NCBI RefSeq assembly: GCF_041435115.1
Contig: NZ_CP108046.1
Coordinates: 7,440,001-7,504,000, forward strand
Direction of reading: 5' to 3'
Origin: Streptomyces sp. NBC_00289
GTDB lineage: Bacteria; Actinomycetota; Actinomycetes; Streptomycetales; Streptomycetaceae
Length of the DNA stretch: 64,000 nt
This document shows positions 48,408-56,586 of the stretch, in pieces; position 1 is the first letter of the stretch, and each line of letters opens with the position of its first letter. Below the pieces are notes generated by a model. That model was not told the DNA's origin, did no database searches, and worked only from the letters and a program-made list of their open reading frames with translations. The position numbers and the translations under genes were made by a program.

Positions 48408-49349
48408 ATGGCCGCGATCAGTCTGAGCAAGGTGGAGGAGACCGCGCCCGCGCTGGTCAGCCTGTACAAGAGCGCCGGTGTCTCGCTCGTCAAGCACGGC
48501 CTGGGCGGGCAGCGCGCGGCCGTCTACCTCGTCGTCGACTACTCGGGCTCCATGAAGCCGTACTACCAGGACGGCAGCGTCCAGGCGCTCGCCGACCGGG
48601 TGCTCGGGCTGTCCGCCCACCTGGACGACGACGGGACCGTACCGGCCGTGTTCTTCTCCACGGACGTCGACGCCGTCACCGAGATCGCGCTCGCCGACCA
48701 CCAGGGCCGCGTCGAGCGGATCGTGGCCGGTCTCGGGCACATGGGCAAGACCAGCTACCACCTGGCGATGGACGCCGTCATCGACCACTACCTCGACAGC
48801 GGGTCGGGGGACCCCGCCCTGGTCGTCTTCCAGACCGACGGCGGGCCGATCAACAAACTCGCCGCGGAACGCTACCTCTGCAAGGCGGCGAAGCTGCCGC
48901 TGTTCTGGCAGTTCATCGGCTTCGGGAACCCGCAGAGCAAGCAGTTCGACTTCCTGCGCAAGCTCGACGAACTGGCCGTACCGGACCGGCGGGCCGTCGA
49001 CAACGCCGGGTTCTTCCACGCGGGCGCCGACCCGCGGAAACTGTCCGACGCCGAGTTGTACGACCGGCTGGTGGGCGAGTTCCCCAAGTGGCTGGTGGCC
49101 GCGCGGGCGCAGGGGATCGTCCGGGCGCGGGCCTGCCGCGGGCGGCCGCCGTCACCGAACCGGCGGCTCGCCGAACCGGCGGCTCGCCGAACCGGCGGCT
49201 CGCCGCCGGGCCGAGGAGCACCGCGAGGTCAGCGGCGGCGACCCGGATCGCCGAGCACGAGAGCCCGGCACGTCCGGGGGTCGCCCCAGGCGGTACGCAG
49301 GGCACGGGCCTTGCCCAGCCAGAGAGAGAGGTCGTACTCCGCCGTGTAG
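48408..49349 (+). CDS. VWA-domain (TerF-like) protein with an unusual C-terminal run-on
   Basis: ATG at 48408 with GGGGGAG upstream; 313 aa. Residues 35-230 form a von Willebrand A domain with MIDAS motif VDYSGSMKPYY (DxSxS), TSYHLAMDAV and QTDGGPIN, as in TerF/tellurite-type proteins. Family members usually end near the WLVAARAQGIVR point (~residue 236). Here the frame continues ~75 residues through three 16-bp repeats (49156-49203) and 121 bases into the antisense of the next gene. The extension is Arg/Pro/Ser-rich and looks recently acquired. Confidence 0.82.
   Translation: MAAISLSKVEETAPALVSLYKSAGVSLVKHGLGGQRAAVYLVVDYSGSMKPYYQDGSVQALADRVLGLSAHLDDDGTVPAVFFSTDVDAVTEIALADHQGRVERIVAGLGHMGKTSYHLAMDAVIDHYLDSGSGDPALVVFQTDGGPINKLAAERYLCKAAKLPLFWQFIGFGNPQSKQFDFLRKLDELAVPDRRAVDNAGFFHAGADPRKLSDAELYDRLVGEFPKWLVAARAQGIVRARACRGRPPSPNRRLAEPAARRTGGSPPGRGAPRGQRRRPGSPSTRARHVRGSPQAVRRARALPSQRERSYSAV
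49156..49203. repeat. Three exact 16-bp tandem repeats inside the VWA 3' end
   Basis: CGAACCGGCGGCTCGC occurs three times head to tail. 16 is not a multiple of 3, so each copy is read in a different frame, a sign of recent slippage near the gene's end. Confidence 0.9.
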
Positions 49350-50254
49350 CCGATCGCGCCGTGCAGCTGCAGGGCCGTACGGGCGGTGGCGTACGCCGCC
49401 TCGCAGGCGGTGAGGTGGGCGGCGGCGACGTCGGCGGGGGTCATCGTCAGCGCGGCGCCGAAGACCAGGGGGCGCGCGAACTCCAGCGCGATCTTCGCGT
49501 CGGCCAGCTGGTGCTTGACGGCCTGGAACGAACCGACCGGAACACCGAACTGGGTGCGCTGCCCGACGTACGCGACCGTTCTGTCCAGCAGCGCGAGACC
49601 GACCCCGAGTGCCTGGGCGGCGGTGGCGAAACGCGCCCAGGTGCGGGCGCGGGCACCGGCCGCGGCGACCTGCGGGCCGGACGCGAGGAGCTCGCCGCCG
49701 GGCGGAAGGACGAAGAGCCTGCGGGCGGGGTCGAGCGAGGGGCACGGGTCACCGGGCACTCCGGCCAGGCGCAGCTCGGCCCGCCCGGCCGCTTCCCCCG
49801 CCCCCGGCGGCCGGGCCCGGACGCCCTGGTCCGACACCGCCAGCCGTACGTCCGCCGCGTCCGCGTCCAGCGCGTACGGCCCCGCCGCCAGGGTCGCCGT
49901 CGACGCGCCCGAGGCCAGCGCGGGCAGCAGACGCCGGGCCGGACCGGGGTCGTCCAGCCCGGCGAGCAGCGCCGCCGCCGCGACCGTCTCCACCAGCGGG
50001 CCCGGCACCGCGTGCCGGCCCAACTCCACGAAGGCGACGCCGAGTTCGACGGTCCGTGGGCCCAGACCCTCGTACGTCTCCGGCACCGCCAGCGCGAACA
50101 CCCCCGCCCCGGCGATCCTGGACCACAGCGCACGGCCGGCCGCCCGCTCGCCGCGGCTCCAGTCCCGGACCACCGCCGGTGTGCCGGCCGCCGTCAGCAT
50201 CGCGTCCAGCGAATCCGCGAACGCCCGCTGTTCGGTGTCGAGGAGGAAGCGCAT
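49229..50254 (-). CDS. Acyl-CoA dehydrogenase (steroid-ring type, smaller subunit)
   Basis: 341 aa from the ATG at 50254, sharing one base with the previous stop (TGATG). FAD-dependent alpha,beta-dehydrogenation of acyl-CoA. N-terminal helices (DTEQRAFADSLDAML), GVFALAVPETYEGLGPRTVE, then a diverged middle domain, and C-terminal QRTQFGVPVGSFQAVKHQLA and LHGAIGYTAEYDLSLWLGKA. Steroid-degrading actinobacteria encode such enzymes as adjacent alpha2beta2 partners, often FadE31-33. The gene converges on and overlaps the extended VWA gene by 121 bases. Confidence 0.87.
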   Translation of the reverse strand: MRFLLDTEQRAFADSLDAMLTAAGTPAVVRDWSRGERAAGRALWSRIAGAGVFALAVPETYEGLGPRTVELGVAFVELGRHAVPGPLVETVAAAALLAGLDDPGPARRLLPALASGASTATLAAGPYALDADAADVRLAVSDQGVRARPPGAGEAAGRAELRLAGVPGDPCPSLDPARRLFVLPPGGELLASGPQVAAAGARARTWARFATAAQALGVGLALLDRTVAYVGQRTQFGVPVGSFQAVKHQLADAKIALEFARPLVFGAALTMTPADVAAAHLTACEAAYATARTALQLHGAIGYTAEYDLSLWLGKARALRTAWGDPRTCRALVLGDPGRRR

Positions 50255-51393
50255 CACCGGCGTCCCTTCGGCAGGCCGAGCAGGCGCTCGGCGATGATGT
50301 CGCGCTGGATCTCGTTCGTGCCCGCGTAGATGGGGCCGGCGAGCGCGAAGACGTAGCCCTCGGCCCAGTCGGTGCCCGCCCACTCCGCCTGCTCGCCCAG
50401 CAGGTCGAGGGCCGTCTCGTGCAGCGCGATGTCGTACTCGGACCAGAAGACCTTGTTCAGGCTGGACTCCGGGCCGAGCGACTCGCCGTCCAGGAAACGG
50501 GAGGCGGCCGCGTAGGTGAAGAGCTGGTAGGCGCGGGCGCCGATCAGCGCGTCCGTCACCCGGTCGCGGGCCCAGTCCGGACAACCCGCGGTCCGCCACA
50601 GCCGGTGCAGCCGCTCCGCCGCGGCCAGGAAACGGCCGGGGGAGCGCAGGGTGAGCCCGCGCTCGTTGCCCGCCGTCGACATGGCCACGCGCCAGCCCTG
50701 GCCGGGCTCGCCGACGAGGTCCTCGTCCGGCACGAACACCTCGTCCAGCGTCAGTTCCGCGAACGCCGGTTTCCCGTCGAGGCGCGCGATGGGCCGGACC
50801 GTGACACCGGGCGCGCGCAGGTCGAACATCAGGTACGACAGGCCCTGGTGGGGCTTGGCCGCGGCCGGATCGGTGCGGAACAGGCCGAACGCGCGGTCGG
50901 CGAAGGCTGCCCGCGACGACCACGTCTTTCGGCCGCTCAGCAGCCAGCCCCCGGACGTGCGGACGGCCCTGGAGCGCAGGGCGGCCAGATCCGAACCCGC
51001 CTCCGGCTCCGACCACGCCTGCGCCCAGATCACCTCGCCGCGCCCCATCGGCGGCAGCACCCGGGCTCGCTGCTCCTCGGTGCCGTGGTCGAAGAGGGTC
51101 GGCGCGAGCAGGCTGACGCCGTTCTGGCCGACCCGGCCCGGCGCGCCCGCCGCGTAGTACTCCTCCTCGAAGGCCAGCCAGCTCAGCAGTCCCGCGTCGC
51201 GCCCGCCGTACACCGCCGGCCAGGACACCACCGACCAGCGGTCCGCGGCCAGTTCCGCCTCCCACACGCGGTGCGCCGCGAAACCCTCCTCGCTCTCCAG
51301 GGAGGGCAGCGGGCCGGCCGGCACATGCGCGGTGAGCCAGGCGCGGGCCTCGGCCCGGAAGGCCTCGTCGGCGGGGGAGTGCGTGAGGTCCAC
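50254..51393 (-). CDS. Acyl-CoA dehydrogenase (steroid-ring type, larger subunit)
   Basis: 379 aa from the GTG at 51393. Features: WPAVYGGRDAGLLSWLAFEE, IWAQAWSEPEAGSDLAALRS (FAD-binding), WLLSGRKTWSSRAAFADRAF, and the C-terminal PIYAGTNEIQRDIIAERLLG. It forms a coupled pair with the following dehydrogenase. In the mycobacterial cluster this place is held by fadE31-fadE33. A KstR2-like palindrome lies 29 bases before its start, in the gap shared with the divergent SDR gene. Confidence 0.9.
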   Translation of the reverse strand: MDLTHSPADEAFRAEARAWLTAHVPAGPLPSLESEEGFAAHRVWEAELAADRWSVVSWPAVYGGRDAGLLSWLAFEEEYYAAGAPGRVGQNGVSLLAPTLFDHGTEEQRARVLPPMGRGEVIWAQAWSEPEAGSDLAALRSRAVRTSGGWLLSGRKTWSSRAAFADRAFGLFRTDPAAAKPHQGLSYLMFDLRAPGVTVRPIARLDGKPAFAELTLDEVFVPDEDLVGEPGQGWRVAMSTAGNERGLTLRSPGRFLAAAERLHRLWRTAGCPDWARDRVTDALIGARAYQLFTYAAASRFLDGESLGPESSLNKVFWSEYDIALHETALDLLGEQAEWAGTDWAEGYVFALAGPIYAGTNEIQRDIIAERLLGLPKGRR

Positions 51394-51421
51394 GGGCACC
51401 GTCCTTCGCGCTCGTCCTTCC

Positions 51422-51439
51422 CTAACAAGTGTTTGGTAG
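51422..51439. promoter_or_regulatory. KstR2-like operator, site 1
   Basis: CTAACAAGTGTTTGGTAG is an imperfect palindrome (CTAnCAA n4 TTGnTAG). Its core fits the mycobacterial KstR2 consensus AnCAAGnnCTTGnT at 9 of 10 fixed positions. It lies between the dehydrogenase operon (start 51393) and the SDR-TetR-thiolase genes (start 51454), where it would overlap both promoters. Confidence 0.7.
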
Positions 51440-51453
51440 GTTAGCTTGAGGGC

Positions 51454-52245
51454 ATGACAGACGTCGAGGGTCCGGCGTACGTACCCGGACACGGACTGCT
51501 CAGCGGACGCACCGCCGTCATCACCGCGGCGGCAGGCGCCGGAATCGGCGGCGCGACCGCCCGCCGGTTCCTCGAAGAGGGCGCGCGCGTGCTGGTCAGC
51601 GACGCGCACGCGCGGCGGCTGAAGGAACACGCGGCCGAGCTGGCCGGGGAGTTCGGCTCCCGGGCCGTCGGCGCGGTGCCGTGCGACGTCACCGACGAGA
51701 CGCAGGTGCGTGGGCTCTTCGAGACCGCGGTGCGTGAGCACGGCGGGCTGGACATCGTCGTCAACAACGCGGGACTCGGCGGGACCTCGACCCTCGTCGA
51801 CATGACCGACGGCCAGTGGTCGAAGGTGCTCGACGTGACCCTGAACGGCACCTTCCGCTGCACCCGGGCCGCGCTACGACTGCTGAAGGAGGCCGGGACG
51901 GGCGGCGTGATCGTCAACAACGCCTCCGTCGTCGGCTGGCGCGCGCAGGCCGGGCAGGCGCACTACGCCGCCGCGAAGGCCGGGGTGATGGCGCTGACCC
52001 GGTGCGCGGCACTGGAGGCGGCGGAGTACGGCGTGCGGGTCAACGCGGTCTCGCCCAGCCTCGCCGTGCACCCGCACCTGGCGAAGGTGACCACCCCCGA
52101 GCTGCTGGCCGAGCTGACCGGGCGTGAGGCCTTCGGCCGCCACGCCGAGCCGTGGGAGGTGGCCAACGTGATCGTCTTCCTGGCCTCCGGATACTCCTCG
52201 TACATGACGGGCGAGGTCGTCTCCGTCAGCTCCCAGCATCCCTAG
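51454..52245 (+). CDS. ipdF: SDR oxidoreductase, IpdF-like
   Basis: 263 aa. Classical SDR: cofactor loop TAAAGAGIGGATARRF, NNAGLGG, catalytic Ser in NNASVVGWRAQ, YxxxK in HYAAAKAGVM (Tyr-Lys). In M. tuberculosis the equivalent gene Rv3559c (ipdF) oxidises/reduces the 5-hydroxy group of an HIP-CoA intermediate; the assignment is by order and strand in the cluster. Followed by the TetR gene after 15 bases, so the regulator is co-transcribed. Confidence 0.8.
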   Translation: MTDVEGPAYVPGHGLLSGRTAVITAAAGAGIGGATARRFLEEGARVLVSDAHARRLKEHAAELAGEFGSRAVGAVPCDVTDETQVRGLFETAVREHGGLDIVVNNAGLGGTSTLVDMTDGQWSKVLDVTLNGTFRCTRAALRLLKEAGTGGVIVNNASVVGWRAQAGQAHYAAAKAGVMALTRCAALEAAEYGVRVNAVSPSLAVHPHLAKVTTPELLAELTGREAFGRHAEPWEVANVIVFLASGYSSYMTGEVVSVSSQHP

Positions 52246-52260
52246 GACCACAATGGGCCC

Positions 52261-52875
52261 GTGCCTCCTACCAAGAAGAAGCCCCAGGTGACCGCCGCGC
52301 CCGCGCGCCGCCGCGAACTCCTCGACACCGCCGCCGAGGTCTTCGCCGAGCAGGGCTACAACGCCACCACCGTCCGCAAGATCGCGGACCAGGCAGGCAT
52401 GCTCGCGGGCAGCCTCTACTACCACTTCGACTCCAAGGAATCGATGCTCGAGGAGATCCTGCGGACCTTCCTCGACGAGCTCTGGGGCGGCTACGACGCC
52501 GTCCTGGACGCCGAGTCGGGGCCGCGCGAGACCTTGGAGGCGCTGGTCACCGAGTCGTTCCGGGAGATCGACCGGCACCGCGCCGCCGTCGCGATCTACC
52601 AGAAGGAGTCCAAGCAGCTGGTGGCGCAGGAACGGTTCGCGTTCCTCGCCGAGTCCCAGCGCAGGTTCGAGAAGGCGTGGCTGTCCACGCTGGAGCGCGG
52701 GGTCGCGGCCCGGGTCTTCCGGGCCGACCTCGACGTCCGGCTCACCTACCGGTTCGTGCGCGACACGGTGTGGGTCGCCGCGTCCTGGTACCGGCCGGGC
52801 GGACAGCACAGCCCGGAGGAGATCGCCCGGCAGTACCTGTCGATGGTGCTGGACGGGATCGCCGTACGTGAATAG
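52261..52875 (+). CDS. kstR2: TetR-family repressor, KstR2-like
   Basis: 204 aa from the GTG at 52261. N-terminal helix-turn-helix: RRRELLDTAAEVFAEQGYNA, TTVRKIADQAGMLAGSLYYH (recognition helix), FDSKESMLEEIL. The C-terminal ligand domain is helical (FREIDRHRAAVAIYQKESKQ, RFEKAWLSTLERG). In mycobacteria KstR2 represses the HIP-catabolic genes and is released by HIP-CoA. Two palindromes that fit its site are in this cluster. TetR proteins look alike, so the name rests mainly on context. Confidence 0.8.
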   Translation: MPPTKKKPQVTAAPARRRELLDTAAEVFAEQGYNATTVRKIADQAGMLAGSLYYHFDSKESMLEEILRTFLDELWGGYDAVLDAESGPRETLEALVTESFREIDRHRAAVAIYQKESKQLVAQERFAFLAESQRRFEKAWLSTLERGVAARVFRADLDVRLTYRFVRDTVWVAASWYRPGGQHSPEEIARQYLSMVLDGIAVRE

Positions 52876-52898
52876 CCCTTATGAGTGAGGGAGTTGCC

Positions 52899-54056
52899 AT
52901 GGCCGAGGCCTACATCGTCGAAGCGGTCCGGACGCCCGTCGGGCGGCGCGGGGGAGGACTGAGCGCGGTCCACCCGGCCGACCTGGGCGCCCATGTGCTG
53001 AAGGAACTGGTCGCGCGCGCGGGGGTCGACCCGGCCGCCGTGGAGGACGTCGTCCTCGGCTGCCTGGACACCGTCGGACCGCAGGCCGGGGACATCGCCC
53101 GGACCTGCTGGCTCGCCGCCGGGCTGCCCGAGGAGGTGCCCGGCGTGACCGTCGACCGGCAGTGCGGTTCCTCGCAGCAGGCCGTCCACTTCGCGGCTCA
53201 GGGCGTGCTGTCCGGGACGCAGGACCTGGTGGTCGCGGGTGGTGTGCAGAACATGTCGCAGATACCGATCGCCTTCGCCACCCGGCAGGCCGCCGAGCCC
53301 CTGGGATTCACCCAGGGACCCTTCGCGGGCAGCGAGGGCTGGCGGGCGCGGTACGGGGACCGGCCGGTGAACCAGTTCGCCGGGGCCGAGATGATCGCCG
53401 CGAAGTGGGGGATCAGCCGGCCGGACCAGGAGGAGTTCGCGCTGCGCTCGCACCGGCGGGCGTTGCGGGCCATCGACGAGGGCCGCTTCGAGCGGGAGAC
53501 GGTGTCCCTCGGTCCGGTCACCGTCGACGAGGGCCCCCGCCGGGACACCTCTCTGGAGAAGATGGCCGGCCTCAAACCGGTCCTCGACGGCGGCACCGTG
53601 ACCGCGGCCTGCTCCTCGCAGGTCTCCGACGGGGCGGCGGCCATGCTGCTCGCCTCGGAGCGGGCGGTGCGCGAGCACGGGCTGACGCCCCGGGCGCGCG
53701 TGCACCACCTCTCCGTGCGCGGCGAGGACCCCATCCGCATGCTGACGGCACCGATCCCGGCCACCGCGCACGCTCTGAAGAAGGCCGGCATGACCATCGA
53801 CGACATCGACCTCGTCGAGATCAACGAGGCCTTCGCACCGGTCGTCCTGGCCTGGCTGAAGGAGACCGGAGCCGACCCGGACCGGGTCAACGTCAACGGC
53901 GGCGCCATCGCCCTCGGCCATCCCCTCGGCGCCACCGGCGTGAAGCTGATGACGACCCTGCTGCACGAACTGGAGCGCACCGGCGGCCGCTTCGGCCTGC
54001 AGACGATGTGCGAGGGCGGCGGCCAGGCCAACGTCACCATCATCGAACGGCTCTGA
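52899..54056 (+). CDS. fadA6: Acetyl-CoA acetyltransferase, FadA6-like thiolase
   Basis: 385 aa from the ATG at 52899, chosen over 52881 because GAGGGAG lies 5 bases upstream. N-terminus MAEAYIVEAVRTPVGRRGG is thiolase-typical. Nucleophilic Cys in VDRQCGSSQQAVHFAA, His in GGAIALGHPLGATGVKL, and the second Cys in LQTMCEGGGQANV. In mycobacteria FadA6 performs the thiolysis after ring C/D opening. The reading frame ends at 54056, just before a long tandem-repeat region. Confidence 0.88.
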   Translation: MAEAYIVEAVRTPVGRRGGGLSAVHPADLGAHVLKELVARAGVDPAAVEDVVLGCLDTVGPQAGDIARTCWLAAGLPEEVPGVTVDRQCGSSQQAVHFAAQGVLSGTQDLVVAGGVQNMSQIPIAFATRQAAEPLGFTQGPFAGSEGWRARYGDRPVNQFAGAEMIAAKWGISRPDQEEFALRSHRRALRAIDEGRFERETVSLGPVTVDEGPRRDTSLEKMAGLKPVLDGGTVTAACSSQVSDGAAAMLLASERAVREHGLTPRARVHHLSVRGEDPIRMLTAPIPATAHALKKAGMTIDDIDLVEINEAFAPVVLAWLKETGADPDRVNVNGGAIALGHPLGATGVKLMTTLLHELERTGGRFGLQTMCEGGGQANVTIIERL

Positions 54057-54097
54057 GAGCGCGACGGCAATTCGACGGCCGCCGGTCGTGGGTCCGC

Positions 54098-54394
54098 CGT
54101 ACCGGCGGTCACGGGTTCGCCGGGTCGGCGGTCACGGTTCGCCGGGCCAGCGGTCACGGGTCCGCCGCACCGGCCGTCACGGGTTCGCCGGGTCGGCGGT
54201 CACGGTTCGCCGGGCCAGCGGTCACGGGTCCGCCGCACCGGCCGTCACGGGTCCGCCGGGTCGGCGGTCACGGGTCTGCCGGGTCGGCGGTCACGGGTCT
54301 GCCGGGTCGGCGGTCACGGGTCTGCCGGGTCGGCGGTCACGGGTTCGCCGGGCCAGCGGTCACGGGTCCGCCGCACCGGCCGTCACGGGTCCGC
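54098..54394. repeat. 13-unit tandem array of 22-23 bp
   Basis: Thirteen units, eleven of 23 and two of 22 bases, run end to end for 297 bases. Each has the core GTCACGG. Three unit types (starting CGGGTCGG, CGGGCCAG and CGCACCGG) recur in order, so a ~68-base trimer has itself been duplicated; a run of one type follows. Units can form GC hairpins (CCGGCG...CGCCGG). The 54057-54763 interval has no gene. Shadow frames through it are low-complexity. Confidence 0.95.
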
Positions 54395-54545
54395 TGTATC
54401 GACGGGCCGGCCCGTCGCACCGACGGTGCGGTGCAGTGGAGGAGCGGCGCGGGGCGCCTGGGGCCCTGGAGCCTCGGTCCGCCACTGCGGTGGCCCTGAG
54501 CACCTGAGTTCCGGAGCCCCTGAGCACCTGAGTTGCGGAGCTCAG

Positions 54546-54727
54546 GAGCCCAGGTGGCCCCGGGCTCTCGGCTGCTGCCGGAACCGGGTGTGGGGCGGCA
54601 TTGGCCGGTGTGCGTGCCCCGAACCGGCGACCCCGAACTCCTGAGCCAGGTGGCCCTGGGCTCTCGGCTGCCGCCGGCACCGGGTGCGGGCCGCACGGGC
54701 GGCATTGGCCGCTCTGCGCGTCCCGAA
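54546..54727. repeat. Imperfect ~80-bp direct duplication
   Basis: 54546-54623 and 54643-54727 share blocks such as GGGCTCTCGGCTG, GGCGGCATTGGCCG and the ending CCCGAA, with small gaps. Shorter GAGCACCTGAGTT repeats precede it at ~54497 and ~54523. It occupies the rest of the convergent gap between the thiolase and FMN-enzyme genes. Confidence 0.8.
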
Positions 54728-54763
54728 GGCACCAGCCCCCCCGAGGCTCTTGATCGTTCGCAG

Positions 54764-55828
54764 TCATGCGCGCATCGACGCACCGCCCTCCGCCAGCGCG
54801 CCGACGATGTCCCCGGCCTCCGCCATCACCCGTGTCACTAGCTCCGCGCAGGACGGCAGGTCCTCGATCACTCCCGCCACCTGGCCCGAGGCCATCACCC
54901 CGACGTCCGTGCGGCCCTCCACCATCGACGCCCGCAGCAGCATCGGCGTGTTCGCGGCGAGCAGCACCTGACTCCAGGCCAGGTCCTTGCCGTGTTTCAG
55001 GGTGCGTCCGTCGCGGATCATCCGGCGCCAGCTCGTGCCGGACAGCTTCCGGTAGCCCGCCGCCCGGCGCAGGGCCTGGAACAGGGCCCTCGCCCGGCCC
55101 GAGTGCTCCAGGGCGTCGACGAGTTCCGTGCGCAGCATGCGGTGCGGCAGGCCGTCGACGGCCGTGGTGACGGTGACGTCCTTGACCGTAGCCGCCAGGT
55201 ATCTCGCCTTCACCGCGTCCGGGACGGTGGAGTCGGAGGTGAGCAGGAACCTGGTGCCCATGGCGACGCCCGCCGCCCCGTAGGCCAGGGCCGCCACCAG
55301 GCCCCGTCCGTCGAAGAAGCCGCCCGCCGCCACGACCGGTATCCGCACCGCGTCCACCACCTGGGGCAGGAGCACGGTCGTCGCGACCTCACCGGTGTGC
55401 CCGCCGCCCTCGCCGCCCTGCACGATCACCGCGTCCGCACCCCAGGCGGCGACCTTCTCGGCATGCCGGCGCGCACCGACGGACGGGATGACGACGACAC
55501 CGGCCTCCTTCAGCTCGGTGATCAGCTCGCGGGACGGGGCGAGGGCGAAGGACGCCACCCGCACGCCCTCCTCGATCATGATGCGCACCCGGTCGCCGGC
55601 GTCCGCCGCGTCCGCCCGCAGGTTCACCCCGAACGGCTCTTGGGTACGGGACCTGACCTCGCGGACCGCCTCGCGCAGCCGGTCCGGCGTCATCGTCGCG
55701 GAGGCCAGGATGCCGAGCGCCCCCGCGTTCGCCGTCGCCGAGACCAGGCGCGGGCCCGCCACCCATCCCATCCCGGTCTGCACGATCGGATGCCGGACCC
55801 CGACCAGCCGGGTGAGCGCCGTCTCCAT
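54764..55828 (-). CDS. ipdC: FMN-dependent nitronate-monooxygenase-fold enzyme, IpdC-like
   Basis: 354 aa from the ATG at 55828, sharing one base with the ipdB stop (TGATG). TIM barrel of the NMO/2-nitropropane dioxygenase class: HPIVQTGMGWVAGPRLVSA, GVNLRAD, ADAVIVQGGEGGGHTG (flavin-binding GG..GGH), VVAAGGFFDGRGLVAAL and GAAGVAMGTRFLLT. In mycobacteria ipdC (Rv3553) reduces or dehydrogenates a ring C/D CoA intermediate. Operon partner of echA20-ipdA-ipdB. Confidence 0.87.
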   Translation of the reverse strand: METALTRLVGVRHPIVQTGMGWVAGPRLVSATANAGALGILASATMTPDRLREAVREVRSRTQEPFGVNLRADAADAGDRVRIMIEEGVRVASFALAPSRELITELKEAGVVVIPSVGARRHAEKVAAWGADAVIVQGGEGGGHTGEVATTVLLPQVVDAVRIPVVAAGGFFDGRGLVAALAYGAAGVAMGTRFLLTSDSTVPDAVKARYLAATVKDVTVTTAVDGLPHRMLRTELVDALEHSGRARALFQALRRAAGYRKLSGTSWRRMIRDGRTLKHGKDLAWSQVLLAANTPMLLRASMVEGRTDVGVMASGQVAGVIEDLPSCAELVTRVMAEAGDIVGALAEGGASMRA

Positions 55829-56586
55829 CAGATCACCGTCGGCGGGTCGGGGACCTCGCGCGAGCGGGTGCCGGCCGGGTCCAGAACCTCGCGGATCAGC
55901 CGTAGTTCGGTTTCGGTGGGCTCACGTGTGTACGGCACCTCGGCCCCGACGGCCAGATCGAAGCCGGTGGCCTCCCTGACCTGGTCCGGTGTGACCCCCG
56001 GGTGCAGCGAGGCCGGCCGCATCGAGTGGTCGGGGGTGGCGAAGTCGAAGACGCCGAGGTCGGAGACGACCCGCGCGAGGTGGTGGTAGCGGGCGCCGTC
56101 GGCATGGTCGTAGCCCACTCCGCACACCATGTCGACCTGCTCGACGAAGACCCGCCGGGAGTGCTTCGGGATCCAGTAACTCGTCGGATGGTTCAGCGTG
56201 TTGAGGGTGGCTCCGCGCACCCCGAGCAGTTGCCGTGTGGGCCTGCTCCAGTCGCCGACGCAGGAGATGTTCTGGTTGCCGAACCGGTCGATCTGGCTGG
56301 CGCCCATCATCACGTGCCGCCGGCCTCCGGCCGCCAGGGTCAGGTGCTGCCGGTACGGCAGCCAGCCCTCGACGGTGCCGTCCGGGCCGACGAGCAGCGC
56401 CTCGCCGTCGGTCAGCAGCAGGTCCGGCGCGAAGGTGAGCCGGGCGAGCCGCGCGCCGAGGGACGGGATCAGGCCCATGGGGCTCGCCAGGATCTCGCCC
56501 GCGCCGCGCCAGGCCTCGGCGCAGGCGATCACGCAGTACTCGGCGCGGGTGGGGGCGGGCACGGCGACGCGTGTCGCTTCGCTCAT
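55828..56586 (-). CDS. ipdB: CoA-transferase-family beta subunit, IpdB-like
   Basis: 252 aa from the ATG at 56586, overlapping the ipdA stop (ATGA). Family I CoA-transferase beta fold with PSLGARLARLTFAPDLLLTD and GASQIDRFGNQNISCVGDW (the GxxQvDxxGNxN loop). In mycobacteria IpdAB is not a transferase but a hydrolase that opens steroid ring C (COCHEA-CoA). The pairing with ipdA and the cluster order support that role here. Translation is coupled to ipdA and ipdC. Confidence 0.87.
   Translation of the reverse strand: MSEATRVAVPAPTRAEYCVIACAEAWRGAGEILASPMGLIPSLGARLARLTFAPDLLLTDGEALLVGPDGTVEGWLPYRQHLTLAAGGRRHVMMGASQIDRFGNQNISCVGDWSRPTRQLLGVRGATLNTLNHPTSYWIPKHSRRVFVEQVDMVCGVGYDHADGARYHHLARVVSDLGVFDFATPDHSMRPASLHPGVTPDQVREATGFDLAVGAEVPYTREPTETELRLIREVLDPAGTRSREVPDPPTVI

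Noticed and set aside
53162..54499. A 445-codon frame through the thiolase gene and the tandem repeats
   Set aside because: Its end is a translation of the 23-bp array (RRSRVRRVGGHGSAGSAV-like) and its start is a shadow of the thiolase.
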